A stretch of 64,000 bases of DNA from Nisaea nitritireducens (lineage in GTDB: Bacteria; Pseudomonadota; Alphaproteobacteria; Thalassobaculales; Thalassobaculaceae). The notes under the pieces were generated by a model. The model saw only the letters and a list, made by a program, of their open reading frames with translations. It did no database searches and was not told the DNA's origin. Location: NCBI RefSeq assembly GCF_014904795.1, contig NZ_JACZFS010000055.1, positions 1 to 64,000 of the forward strand. Direction: 5' to 3'. Both the position numbers and the translations under genes were made by a program. This document shows positions 53,492 to 62,350 of the stretch, in pieces (positions within the stretch are counted from its first letter, which is position 1; every line of letters begins with the position of its first letter).

Positions 53492-53803
53492 TTCCAATCA
53501 CCATTTTCAATCGCCACAGGACTGACCGAGGCTCTCAAAATCTCGGTCTACGCACCCTGCTATAATGCCGAGCGGACTTATCGGGAATCGTGTCGGGTCC
53601 ATCGATTCAGTCGGTGCGGCCGATCGCAGGCGAAGCTTTCATATGACGCAAGATCATGAGCAGAAGGTCGTTGAAAATCCTCGCTTTCTGTTTGGGGTGA
53701 TCACGGTTCGCGAAGTAGAGTTCTTTTCGTTTTCAATGGTTAAGCTTTCGTCATAGAGGCTTTCCAGTAAATTTTAGCCCGGCAGTTCACAAGGACATAT
53801 CCA
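53492..53803. other. 312-bp spacer between dioxygenase and kinase 2
   Basis: No intact gene. It holds the glycosyltransferase-like remnant at 53522-53659. The last 100 bases are AT-richer and must carry the promoter of the kinase gene, whose acaagga site precedes the ATG at 53804. Confidence 0.5.
53522..53659 (+). pseudogene. remnant of a family 2 glycosyltransferase N-terminus
   Basis: Read from a CTG at 53522, the frame gives (L)TEALKISVYAPCYNAERTYR. KISVY-PCYNAERT is the start motif of family 2 glycosyltransferases, in which the beta strand and the P-x-Y/H-N element bind UDP-sugar. After about 22 residues the match is lost, and the frame ends at 53657-53659. The expected ATG is CTG and the DxD domain is absent. 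It is therefore most likely the edge of a gene lost by deletion. The call rests on a short motif. Confidence 0.4.
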
Positions 53804-56365
53804 ATGCACAGATTGTCGATCTTGGTTGGAGGTCTCAATTTTGCGTTGGCGATTGTCCTCGCGCTTGTGTGGGCCGATGGGGCGTATCGGAGCGCGGGCT
53901 TTCTGAATGTGGCTGCGGGACTGGGGGGCGTAGCTTTTATTCTCGGGGTGATCCTTGTCTTCAAGACAAGAGCCGCCGAAAAAATCCTCGGGGACCTGCG
54001 TAATACAGAATTTCGGCTTGGAGCTCTCTTTGAGCATTCTCCCATCTGCATGAACCTGAAAGATCCGGACGGCAGGTATCTTATGGTGAATCAGGCTTAT
54101 TGCGACTGGTTCGGCAAATCCGCCGGGGAAATTGTCGGCAAGAGCGGGGCTTCAGTCCTGCTGAGCTCTGAGGAAATCTCATCGGGTATCCAGTCCATGG
54201 AGGCCCTTGTTGCGGAAACGGGTCAAGTCGCGACGCGGGAAGTTCAGGTTGTCCGTGCCGGAAAGACACACCAGCGCTTTCTGGTGAAGTTTCCGGCGAT
54301 TGATGATGAGGGCAAGATTGTCGGTCTGGGAACGATTGCCTTCGACATGACGGATCAAAAGGCTGCTGAAGCCGCACTCTCCGCGGAGCGCGACCGGGCG
54401 TCCCGGCTTGAAGCAACTCTCAGGGAAGCGATCATGGCGATGCCTGCTGGCTTCGCCGTCTTTGACGAGTCAGACCGTCTGGTCATCTGCAACAAGCAAT
54501 ACGCTCAGTTCAATCCTTCCTTTCGTAACGATCCGGAGCTCGCGGCGGGATTGAGCTTCCGCCAGGTTATGTCGGAGACCCTCGATTGCGGGTTGGTCGC
54601 CGGTGTTACGCCTGACCGGTACGAGTCAGTTTCAGAGGGCCGGATGCAGCGGCACAGGGAGGCGACAGGTGTTCCGTTCGAGCAACGGCTTGGTGATCGG
54701 ATTTGTCAGACGATCGAGAGCAGAATGCCGCATGGCGGCATTATTGTGCTCCGTCAGGACGTAACCGAGCAGCGGAGGCTTGAGCAGAAGCATCAGGATG
54801 CTGAAGACCTGCTGCGCAATCTTTTCGATAATTTCGGTCACGGGATCATGATCCGGGATCGCGATACCCGCCTTGTTCGGGCGAACAAGGCGGCTCTTGG
54901 GCAAATCGGTCTTGCCTCCGATCAGGTCGTCGGCAAGACCACCTCTGAAATGTTCGCGGCGATGGGCATAGAGGATCTCACCGGCGATGTGACCGAACGG
55001 GAAATCGGGATGATGGATCGGCGCGAGGCAGATGAAAGTCTGATCGCGCGGCCCGGCCCGGACGGTATGCAGAAATATGTTCTGCTTAGCCGTTTTCCAT
55101 TGATCGACCGGAACGACGAGGTCAAGGGGCTTGGCGTTCTGCGGTATGACGTTACTGAACTGATCGAGGCCCAAAAAGCACTGGAAGCCTCAAAGGCCAA
55201 TCTTGAGCAGATGATTCTGGAGAGAACGGAGGAACTGCGTGTCAGTGAGCGGCGTTTCCGGGTGCTGGCGCATGCTTCCGCAGACTGGTTCTGGGAGTGT
55301 GACGGGGATCTCCGCTTCACGTACTTGTCCGAGAATTTCCCCGTTCCTGACGGCGCGGCGCCTTCCTCGCTGATCGGCCTCGATATTGCCACGTATCATA
55401 AGAAAGTATGGGGTAATCCTGACATTGGCAGGGCTCTGCTGTCAGCCTATGAAGCTCGGGAACCGGTCCGGGATTTCGAGGCCGTTCACAATTTAATCGA
55501 CAGGTTCGGATGCTATCGAATCAACGCCACCCCGCTCTGGGAAAATGGCGTTTTCGAAGGCTATGCCGGCGCCACGACAGATATCTCGGAGTTGTATCAG
55601 GCTAGGGAAAGTCTCGTTGAGTCCGACCGCCTTGCATCGCTGGGTTCAATGGTCGCGGGGATAGCTCACGAGATAAATACGCCTGTCGGGATCTGTGTCA
55701 CTGCAGGAACGACGGTACTGAGTGCGGCTCAGGCGCTGCGAGAGGGAGTCGCGGGTGGAAGCCTCAAGCGAAGTGAGTTCGAGGCTGCACTGACGAAAAT
55801 CACCGAAGGGATGACGCTTGTCGATTCCAACCTGGCGCGAGCCGCCCAACTGATCTCAAGCTTCAAGAGCATCGCTGTCGATCAAGCCAGTGAAGCCGAA
55901 CGAACGTTTCATCTCGTTGCATATTTGCAGGAGATCGCAAACAGCCTCAGCCCAAATCTGAAGTCCAAGGAAGTCTCGGTCGACATTTCGGGTCCAAGCG
56001 ATATGGAGTTGAAGAGCTATCCCGGTGCTTTCGCCCAGATCGTCACAAACCTGGTGATGAATTCCATGTTGCACGGTTTTGCCGAGCGGGATGGAGGCAG
56101 CATTGCCATCGCGGTTTCCGAACAGAGCGGTTTCGCGGAGCTGCGCTACACGGATGACGGCATCGGCATGGAAGAGGAAACTGTGAAGAGGATCTTCGAT
56201 CCATTCTTCACAACGAAGCGTGGGCAGGGCGGCAGTGGTCTTGGTATGCACATTCTGTTCAATCTCGTCTCGCAGATCCTCCGGGGGACCGTTCGCTGCA
56301 AGAGTGCGCCTGGCGAAGGCATTGAGATTGTGATCCGGTTTCCGATCATCCCGCCGGGGGACTGA
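53804..56365 (+). CDS. multi-PAS sensor histidine kinase 2
   Basis: 853 residues, co-linear with the kinase at 49710. Two N-terminal membrane helices (NFALAIVLALVWADGAYRSA and GLGGVAFILGVILVF) precede four PAS-like units (first FRLGALFEHSPICMNLKDPD; last HASADWFWECDGDLRFTYLS). The His box is AGIAHEINTPVGICVTAG near residue 622, and the ATPase motifs are LVMNSMLHGF, DDGIGMEEE and GQGGSGLGMH. It lacks a receiver. The PAS and kinase motifs agree residue by residue with kinase 1 in long runs (EQRRLE, REAIMAMPA). This points to a tandem duplication followed by divergence of the sensor parts. Confidence 0.93.
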   Translation: MHRLSILVGGLNFALAIVLALVWADGAYRSAGFLNVAAGLGGVAFILGVILVFKTRAAEKILGDLRNTEFRLGALFEHSPICMNLKDPDGRYLMVNQAYCDWFGKSAGEIVGKSGASVLLSSEEISSGIQSMEALVAETGQVATREVQVVRAGKTHQRFLVKFPAIDDEGKIVGLGTIAFDMTDQKAAEAALSAERDRASRLEATLREAIMAMPAGFAVFDESDRLVICNKQYAQFNPSFRNDPELAAGLSFRQVMSETLDCGLVAGVTPDRYESVSEGRMQRHREATGVPFEQRLGDRICQTIESRMPHGGIIVLRQDVTEQRRLEQKHQDAEDLLRNLFDNFGHGIMIRDRDTRLVRANKAALGQIGLASDQVVGKTTSEMFAAMGIEDLTGDVTEREIGMMDRREADESLIARPGPDGMQKYVLLSRFPLIDRNDEVKGLGVLRYDVTELIEAQKALEASKANLEQMILERTEELRVSERRFRVLAHASADWFWECDGDLRFTYLSENFPVPDGAAPSSLIGLDIATYHKKVWGNPDIGRALLSAYEAREPVRDFEAVHNLIDRFGCYRINATPLWENGVFEGYAGATTDISELYQARESLVESDRLASLGSMVAGIAHEINTPVGICVTAGTTVLSAAQALREGVAGGSLKRSEFEAALTKITEGMTLVDSNLARAAQLISSFKSIAVDQASEAERTFHLVAYLQEIANSLSPNLKSKEVSVDISGPSDMELKSYPGAFAQIVTNLVMNSMLHGFAERDGGSIAIAVSEQSGFAELRYTDDGIGMEEETVKRIFDPFFTTKRGQGGSGLGMHILFNLVSQILRGTVRCKSAPGEGIEIVIRFPIIPPGD

Positions 56366-56540
56366 TCGGGAGGCTGGACTGCGCGTTAGACTGGGTAAGC
56401 TTTTCTGAAATTAGAAACTTTCTTTCTCAGGCGCCCAGCCTTTGAGGTCTGATTTTCCAATCAAATTTTAGCCTCGTTAGAGGGAATGACGTTGCGCATA
56501 TCATATTACGCGCCTATTCTGGTAAAAAAAACAGGGATTA

Positions 56541-56939
56541 ATGAGGCGCGTGATAGAAACGGATCTCATCTATCAAAACGGCTTTCAACTCCTGAAAATC
56601 AAAGTTCAGGGAACTATGACTGGCGCGGTTGTCGGGGCCGGTATGGAAGCACTCAATGTGTATGAAGAGTATGCTGCTGGAGTCCCTGTCTTATGGGATC
56701 TTCGGGAAGCTGATCTGTCGCAGTACACGACGGCTGAAATGGAGATCACCAACCAGCTCCTCCAGCATCATCCCGGACGTCGCAATGTAAAATCGGCGAG
56801 TTTGGTTCCTGATCGCGGTGCAATGCTTCTGGCACGCCTCTGGGAAGTCTATGGCGTTGACCGGTTTCCGTTGCAACGCCGGGCATTTCTGAAGCTGGAA
56901 GATGCAATGGAGTGGCTCACGTCGGACGCCGGAGCGTAA
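56541..56939 (+). CDS. STAS/SpoIIAA-like small protein
   Basis: 132 residues from an ATG with aacaggga upstream. The layout beta-alpha with PVLWDLREADLSQYTTAEME near residue 49 and a C-terminal KLEDAMEWLTSD helix is like the SpoIIAA/STAS-like proteins of about 125 residues seen in Proteobacteria. The usual Ser/Thr phospho-site is not obvious. It follows kinase 2 by 175 bp on the same strand and could be its output partner. This is an inference from position and fold outline only. Confidence 0.65.
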   Translation: MRRVIETDLIYQNGFQLLKIKVQGTMTGAVVGAGMEALNVYEEYAAGVPVLWDLREADLSQYTTAEMEITNQLLQHHPGRRNVKSASLVPDRGAMLLARLWEVYGVDRFPLQRRAFLKLEDAMEWLTSDAGA

Positions 56940-56961
56940 TGATTTCTCTGTTTGGCGGCCG

Positions 56962-58239
56962 TCAGCGCATCAGCTGATAGGGGATGTAGAGCGCCAGGTC
57001 CTGCCAGAACCAGAGCAGCACTGCCGTTGCCAGCATGATGACGGCAAACGGCACCGCGCCGCGAGCCACGTCCTGCAGGCTGGCCTTACCGACGGCCTGG
57101 ATGACGAAAAGGTTCATGCCCACGGGTGGCGTGATCAGCGCGGTTTCGATCAGCACGACGAAGAAGATGCCGAACCAGATCGGGTCGATATTCATGTTGA
57201 GCACGGCCGGCAGCATGACCGGTACCATGATCAGCAGCATCGACAGGCTCTCCAGAAAGAAGCCCATGATCAGCAGCACGGCTCCAACAGCGAGCATGAA
57301 CAGGCCCGGCGTCGAGATGCTCTCGGTCAGCAGCGCCGAGATCGACTGCGGGATCAGGTAAAGCGTGATGGCGTAGGAGAACACCTTGGCGCCGGCGACG
57401 ATGATCAGCACCATCACGGAGGTGCGGAGCGAAGCCTCGACAGCTTCCTTTAGCTTCGGCCAGTCCATCCGTCCCATGGCGAATGTAATGATCAGAGCGA
57501 AGACGAACCCGAGCCCCGCGCTTTCGGACGGTGTGGCGATGCCGAGATAGATCGAGCCGACCACGGCGGCGGCCAGCAGGATGGTCGGCAGGGCTCCCAG
57601 GGTGGCGGAGGCCCGTTCTCTCCAGTTTGCCCGGCTGACCGGCTCGTAAGTGCCGGAGAAACGTGCGTGGACCATACCGTAGAGCGTGAAGACGGCGGCC
57701 AGGAAGAGACCAGGGCCGATCCCGGCCAGGAACAGGGTGGGTATGGAGGATTCCGAGATCACGCCGTAGATGATGAGCGGGATCGAGGGCGGAATCAGGA
57801 TACCGAGCGTGCCGCCAGCGGCGAGCATGCCGAAGACGAAGCGCTTGTCATAGCCGCGCGCCACCATTTCCGGAATGGCGACGGTGCCGATGGTCGCGGC
57901 GGTTGCGACCGACGAGCCGGAGATGGCGGAGAACAAAGTGCAGGACAGGATGGTGGCAACGCCGAGGCCGCCCGGCCAGTGACCGACCCAGCTTTGCACG
58001 GCGGCATAGAGATCGCGGCCGACTCCGCCTTTCAGCAACACGTTCGACATCAAGAGGAACATCGGCACGGCCAGCAGCTCGAAACTGTCCATGGAGCCAT
58101 GCAGCCGTTGCGGCACCGCCACCATGGGCAGGCCTTTGAGCGCAAGCAGGATGACGCCGAGGCCGCCGAGGGCGAAAGCGACGGGAGTGCGCAGCAGCAG
58201 CAAGGCGATCAGGGCCGCCAGGATCAGGAAGGCTTCCAT
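56962..58239 (-). CDS. dctM: TRAP transporter large permease DctM
   Basis: 425 residues, about twelve hydrophobic helices. Family motifs include FLLMSNVLLKGGVGRDLYAA near residue 52, AISGSSVATAATIGTVAIPE near residue 105, and the re-entrant loop IPPSIPLIIYGVISESSIPT near residue 150. It is the sodium- or proton-driven translocation subunit for organic acids. Its start overlaps the stop of the small-subunit gene by one base (ATGA), so translation is coupled. The set dctP-dctQ-dctM is complete. Confidence 0.96.
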   Translation of the reverse strand: MEAFLILAALIALLLLRTPVAFALGGLGVILLALKGLPMVAVPQRLHGSMDSFELLAVPMFLLMSNVLLKGGVGRDLYAAVQSWVGHWPGGLGVATILSCTLFSAISGSSVATAATIGTVAIPEMVARGYDKRFVFGMLAAGGTLGILIPPSIPLIIYGVISESSIPTLFLAGIGPGLFLAAVFTLYGMVHARFSGTYEPVSRANWRERASATLGALPTILLAAAVVGSIYLGIATPSESAGLGFVFALIITFAMGRMDWPKLKEAVEASLRTSVMVLIIVAGAKVFSYAITLYLIPQSISALLTESISTPGLFMLAVGAVLLIMGFFLESLSMLLIMVPVMLPAVLNMNIDPIWFGIFFVVLIETALITPPVGMNLFVIQAVGKASLQDVARGAVPFAVIMLATAVLLWFWQDLALYIPYQLMR

Positions 58240-58748
58240 CAGTGCGCGCCTTCCAGCACATCGTCCTCGGGCAGGTCTTCAGTCCAGACCCGGACGAGTT
58301 GGGCGAGGCCCTGCAGCACGAGCAGCGTGTTGCCGAGCCAGACCGGTGCCTGGGTGAACCATTTCGGCGGGGCGAGATACGTGTCGGTGGTGTGCCCGGC
58401 CAGCGTGTCGTGCAGCCAGAGCGAGAAGCCATAATAGATCGCAGTTCCGGCGAACAGGAACATCACCAGGATAGCGAGGGTTTCGGCGAGGCGGCGCCAG
58501 AGTGTGTTTGGATTGCGCAGGATCAGCTCGATGGTGACCATCTCGCGGTGCTTCAGCACGAAGGCGGCGGCGAGATAGACCACCCACACCTGCAGGATGC
58601 GGCTGACCTCGTCGACCCAGATGGTCGGCGCGTTGAAGACGTAACGCATGACGATCTCGAAAGTGATGAAGAAGCCGACCGCGACCAGGCTCCAGGCGCA
58701 GAGCTTGCCGACGAACTCGGACAGGGCGTCCACCCAGCGCACAAACAT
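58239..58748 (-). CDS. dctQ: TRAP transporter small permease DctQ
   Basis: 169 residues, four transmembrane helices: LCAWSLVAVGFFITFEIVMR, WVVYLAAAFVLKHREMVTIE, ILVMFLFAGTAIYYGFSLWL and LGNTLLVLQGLAQLVRVWTE. The WVDEVSRILQVWVVYLAAA segment is the DctQ signature region. It joins the large subunit in the inner membrane. The start at 58748 is 78 bp downstream of the dctP stop on the same strand. Confidence 0.95.
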   Translation of the reverse strand: MFVRWVDALSEFVGKLCAWSLVAVGFFITFEIVMRYVFNAPTIWVDEVSRILQVWVVYLAAAFVLKHREMVTIELILRNPNTLWRRLAETLAILVMFLFAGTAIYYGFSLWLHDTLAGHTTDTYLAPPKWFTQAPVWLGNTLLVLQGLAQLVRVWTEDLPEDDVLEGAH

Positions 58749-58826
58749 ACCGGCCTCTTTCCTCGGATCGTGTTGTGGAGCGAGGATACCGGAGGCGGGA
58801 CGGTCCAGCCCCCGGTGTCGCTCGGT

Positions 58827-59825
58827 TTAGTTGGCTGCAGCGGCCTTGACGGCTTTCACGGCGGCGGCACCCTTGTCGCCGGTTTCCTTGACGAAACGGT
58901 CGACGATGCCGGCGGTGGCTTTCACCCAGGCGGCGCGCTGGGCGTCGGTCAGCTCGACGACATTCATCTTGCCGCGGGATTCATCGACGGCGGCGGCCTG
59001 CTGGGCGAAGATCTGGTCGCGGAGCTTCTGTTCGACCTCGCGGGCGGCGTCGTCGATGATCTTCTTCTGGGCGTCGGTCAGGCCCTCGTAGAAGTCCTTG
59101 TTCATCACCGCGACGAACTCGATGGCGGTGTCATAGGTCAGGGTCATGTGATCCATGACTTCATAGAGCTTGCGCGACTTCACGGCAGACGCGCCGGTCA
59201 TGCCGACATCGACCGCGCCCTGCTGGTAGGCCAGGAACTGCTTGGAGCCGGACATCAGGGTCGGCGCGCCGCCGAGGGCCTCGACGGTCCAGCCCTGGAT
59301 CTTGCCATAGGTCCGGACCTTTTTGCCCTTGAGGTCGGAAGGCTCGACGATTGGCGCATCCTTGCCGAGATAGATGTTGAGGCCGAATGCCTGCCACCAG
59401 AGGATCTTGTTGTTGGTTTCCTTCAGGATGGAGGAATCGATTTCCTTGCGCAGCGCCGAGCCCGGGGCCACGGCGGCGCGGACATGCGCCTCGTTCTCGA
59501 AGATGAACGGGATGGAGACCACGTCGACGGTCGGCACCGAGCCGGCGAACCGGCCGATGAAGGCGGAACCGGCTTCAACCGCGCCAGAACCCACCGCGCC
59601 GGGCACTTCCTTGTCCTTGAAAAGCTGGGCGGACGGGAACAGCTGGATCTGCAGGTCGCCGCCTGACTTCTCTTCGACGATCTTCTTGAAGGCGAGCCAG
59701 TTCTGGCCGAGCGAATGCTTCTCCGGAAGCTGCAGCGTGACCCGGATGGTCGTCTCGGCAAAGGCCTGGACCGGCGCGGTAACCAGGGCAGCCGCGGCAA
59801 CGGCTCCCAAAATCCAACGCTTCAT
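58827..59825 (-). CDS. dctP: TRAP transporter solute-binding protein DctP
   Basis: 332 residues starting MKRWILGAVAAAALVTAPVQ behind aggaggaaa at 59825; the open frame upstream is leader DNA. The signal peptide ends near AFAETT. The mature part contains LQIQLFPSAQLFKDKEVPGA near residue 70 and the conserved arginine region KVRTYGKIQGWTVEALGGAP near residue 170, which in this family binds the ligand carboxylate. The ligand is an organic acid that the sequence does not identify. The gene is first in the dctPQM operon. Confidence 0.95.
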   Translation of the reverse strand: MKRWILGAVAAAALVTAPVQAFAETTIRVTLQLPEKHSLGQNWLAFKKIVEEKSGGDLQIQLFPSAQLFKDKEVPGAVGSGAVEAGSAFIGRFAGSVPTVDVVSIPFIFENEAHVRAAVAPGSALRKEIDSSILKETNNKILWWQAFGLNIYLGKDAPIVEPSDLKGKKVRTYGKIQGWTVEALGGAPTLMSGSKQFLAYQQGAVDVGMTGASAVKSRKLYEVMDHMTLTYDTAIEFVAVMNKDFYEGLTDAQKKIIDDAAREVEQKLRDQIFAQQAAAVDESRGKMNVVELTDAQRAAWVKATAGIVDRFVKETGDKGAAAVKAVKAAAAN

Positions 59826-60136
59826 GGTTTCCTCCTGGAAATGGATGTTCTGTGGTTTATCGAAAGGTTCGTTCAATTTGCATCCCGTCAGGGCAACGGT
59901 CGCATTCTGTAGAAAGGAATTCGGCACGTTTCATATCCGAATTTGCGCACGGGTCAACAGATGTGATCCGGAAAGCGAAGGCTGAACGGTGCAATGTATG
60001 GAGCGGGTTGAGCTTGGCGCAGGCAATTCTCGCCGTTCCGTTGCGATGTTGCGACAATTCACCTGACGCTGTTTTCCGTCGGCCGGCCTATAGTCGGCTT
60101 TCCAGTTAGTTTTGCATTGATGGTCGCACAGTCAGA
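59826..60136. other. 311-bp divergent spacer between dctP and the DCC-family gene
   Basis: Contains promoters for both directions. I see no ORF with a ribosome-binding site, no clear palindrome and no terminator. The dctP side holds the aggaggaaa ribosome site. Confidence 0.5.
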
Positions 60137-60544
60137 ATGAGTTCCGATCTTGTAGGCTTCTGGTTGATCTATGACGGCGACTGCCCTGTCTGCCGCTCAA
60201 CCGCTCATGCTTTCGCCATCAGGAAAGAATATGGGGTTTTGAACCTTGTGAATGCCCGCGCCGCGCCAGATCATCAGGCGTGCAAGAGAGCGCGGGCAGA
60301 GGGACTTGATCTCGATGAGGGGATGGTGATTTTCGCCGACGGCGCGATTTATCACGGTGCGGGGGCTGTATCCTTTCTGGCGGCTTTTGGCGAACCAGCA
60401 AGTCTGCTGACAAGGGCTGGCTTGATGCTGCACCGCTCACCTGGGCTTTCGGTTTGCGTTTACAGAGCGCTGCGCGGTCTCCGGAATATCCTGCTTCGAC
60501 TGCGGCGCATCGGGCCGATCAATAATCTCCGTCGTTCTGATTGA
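60137..60544 (+). CDS. DUF393 (DCC family) thiol-disulfide oxidoreductase-like protein
   Basis: 135 residues. The DCC motif YDGDCPVCRSTAHAFAIRKE near residue 12 carries the CxxC pair of a thioredoxin-like active site, followed by DLDEGMVIFADGAIYHGAGA. A hydrophobic segment lies near residue 85 and the tail is very basic. DUF393 proteins are predicted redox proteins in the cytosol or at the membrane. It stands alone, divergent from the TRAP genes and convergent with the glutamate-synthase-like gene. Confidence 0.87.
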   Translation: MSSDLVGFWLIYDGDCPVCRSTAHAFAIRKEYGVLNLVNARAAPDHQACKRARAEGLDLDEGMVIFADGAIYHGAGAVSFLAAFGEPASLLTRAGLMLHRSPGLSVCVYRALRGLRNILLRLRRIGPINNLRRSD

Positions 60545-60583
60545 ATCAGAAGGATCATCTGCGCGACGCAGGCCGAAGAGTGC

Positions 60584-62212
60584 TTACGGTTGTTTCTCGG
60601 TCGCTGCATGAGCGCCGGACTCTCTGAATTCCATCGCGTCAGCCGGACGGAAATTGTCGGCCCGGGCGAGGTTCCACGGGGTGGCGAAGGCGTCCGGGCA
60701 ACCCTCTTCGAAGAGCTGTCCCGGTGCCAGCCGGTGGTGCAGGATGCTGTCCGGGTCGGTGGCGCGAATGTGCAGCGTTTCGGGCCGGATCTGACTCGGA
60801 TCGTCCAGACCCATCGCACCAAGCATTTCCGCGAAGCCGCGCAGCGTGTTGCGGTGGAAGTTCGCGACCCTCTTGTACTTGTCCTCGACGGAGAGGCCGC
60901 GCTGGCGCGTCGGGTCCTGGGTCGCCACGCCGGTCGGGCAGCGGTTGGTATGGCAGGCGCGGGCCTGAATGCAGCCGATCGAGAACATGAAGCCGCGGGC
61001 CGCGTTGCACCAGTCGGCGCCGAGCGCGATGGCGGTGGCGATGTCCGCGCCGGAGATGATCTTTCCGCTGGCCCCGATGCGGATATGCTCGCGAATTCCA
61101 GCGCCAACGAGCGTCATATGCACGAGATGCAGTCCTTCGCGTAACGGCATGCCGAGACTGTTGGTGAACTCCACGGGAGCTGCACCGGTGCCGCCTTCCT
61201 TGCCGTCGACGACGATGAAGTCGGGATAGGTTCCTTGCGCGATCATCGCCTTGCAGATCGCCATGAACTCGTGCGGATGACCGACGCAGAGCTTGAAGCC
61301 GACCGGCTTGCCGCCTGACAGTCGGCGCAGCTCGCCGAGGAAGGAGACAAGCCCGGCCGGGGTCGAGAAAGCGGGATGCGCGGCCGGGGAAACACAATCC
61401 TGTTCCATCGGGATGCCGCGTGTTTCGGCGATTTCGGGTGTGATCTTGGAGGCCGGCAGAACGCCGCCATGGCCGGGTTTCGCGCCCTGGGAAAGCTTGA
61501 GTTCCACCATCTTGACCTGAGGGTCGGCAGCCGTCGCGGCGAATTTCTCCGCATCGAACATGCCGTCCTCAGTGCGGCAGCCGAAATAGCCAGATCCGAT
61601 CTGCCAGATCAGATCGCCGCCAAAACGCCGGTGATGCGGCGAGATCGAACCCTCGCCCGTGTCGTGCGCGAAGCCGCCGGTCGCCGCTCCCCGATTAAGT
61701 GCCGCAATTGCGTTGGCGCTGATGGCCCCGAAGCTCATTCCCGAGATGTTGAGCAGGGAAATGTCATAGGGCTGCGTGCAATCCGGCCCGCCGACATGGC
61801 GGCGGAAGTTGTTGTTCTTGGGATGCAATGGGGCCAGGGAGTGCGTGAAATAACCGTATCCCGCCTTGTAGACGTCCATCTGTGTGCCGAAGGGAACCGT
61901 TTCCTGCTCCTGCTTGGCGCGTTGATAGACGAGCGAACGTTGCTCCCGGTTGAACGGAAAGGCGTCGGCGTCGCTTTCAATCAGATACTGTCGGATTTCG
62001 GGACGGATGCCCTCGAACAGCCAGCGCATATGGGCGATGACTGGATAATTGCGCAACAGGCTGTGCCGACCCTGAATGAGGTCCCAGATGCCGAGAAGCG
62101 TCAATGGCGCGGCGATGGCGAAGGCTATCCACCCCCATCCGATACCGGCTAGTCCAAGACCAAGTGAGGCGAGGGCCGCTATGATGATGGCAACAAAGAA
62201 TGCGAAACGCAC
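60584..62212 (-). CDS. FMN-binding glutamate synthase family protein
   Basis: 542 residues from a GTG at 62212 with ggggagag upstream; an in-frame start at 62251 lacks a site. The N-terminus has two hydrophobic segments (FFVAIIIAALASLGLGLAGI, WIAFAIAAPLTLLGIWDL), unlike soluble GltB. The catalytic barrel is that of the GltB alpha subunit: SGMSFGAISANAIAALNRGA, IVVDGKEGGTGAAP, and a Cys cluster GCIQARACHTNRCPTGVATQ for the 3Fe-4S centre. The glutaminase domain is missing, so glutamine-dependent synthesis is unlikely. The physiological reaction is unknown; it may transfer electrons to an amino-acid substrate. Confidence 0.88.
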   Translation of the reverse strand: MRFAFFVAIIIAALASLGLGLAGIGWGWIAFAIAAPLTLLGIWDLIQGRHSLLRNYPVIAHMRWLFEGIRPEIRQYLIESDADAFPFNREQRSLVYQRAKQEQETVPFGTQMDVYKAGYGYFTHSLAPLHPKNNNFRRHVGGPDCTQPYDISLLNISGMSFGAISANAIAALNRGAATGGFAHDTGEGSISPHHRRFGGDLIWQIGSGYFGCRTEDGMFDAEKFAATAADPQVKMVELKLSQGAKPGHGGVLPASKITPEIAETRGIPMEQDCVSPAAHPAFSTPAGLVSFLGELRRLSGGKPVGFKLCVGHPHEFMAICKAMIAQGTYPDFIVVDGKEGGTGAAPVEFTNSLGMPLREGLHLVHMTLVGAGIREHIRIGASGKIISGADIATAIALGADWCNAARGFMFSIGCIQARACHTNRCPTGVATQDPTRQRGLSVEDKYKRVANFHRNTLRGFAEMLGAMGLDDPSQIRPETLHIRATDPDSILHHRLAPGQLFEEGCPDAFATPWNLARADNFRPADAMEFRESGAHAATEKQP

Positions 62213-62350
62213 TACGGTCTCTCCCCGCACTGATAAAGATCCGGCCGCCAAGGGTAGACGCGGTTTAGACTGTCGGGAAGAGGGCGATAGATTTCAGCGG
62301 TCGACGATTGTTGAACAAGTCGACCCTTTGGGTTGGTTTAGGAGTGCTTC

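Noticed and set aside
53565-53756. A 63-residue open frame before kinase 2
   Set aside because: No ribosome-binding site and no similarity; it overlaps the glycosyltransferase remnant in another frame.
49376-56365. Kinase region as a transposon or genomic island
   Set aside because: I looked for transposase, integrase, tRNA attachment sites and inverted ends and found none. Only the repeated terminator and the gene remnant suggest rearrangement.
58242-59666. A 474-residue plus-strand open frame opposite the TRAP genes
   Set aside because: Antisense to dctQ and dctP; Gly/Asp/His-rich composition and no recognisable domain.
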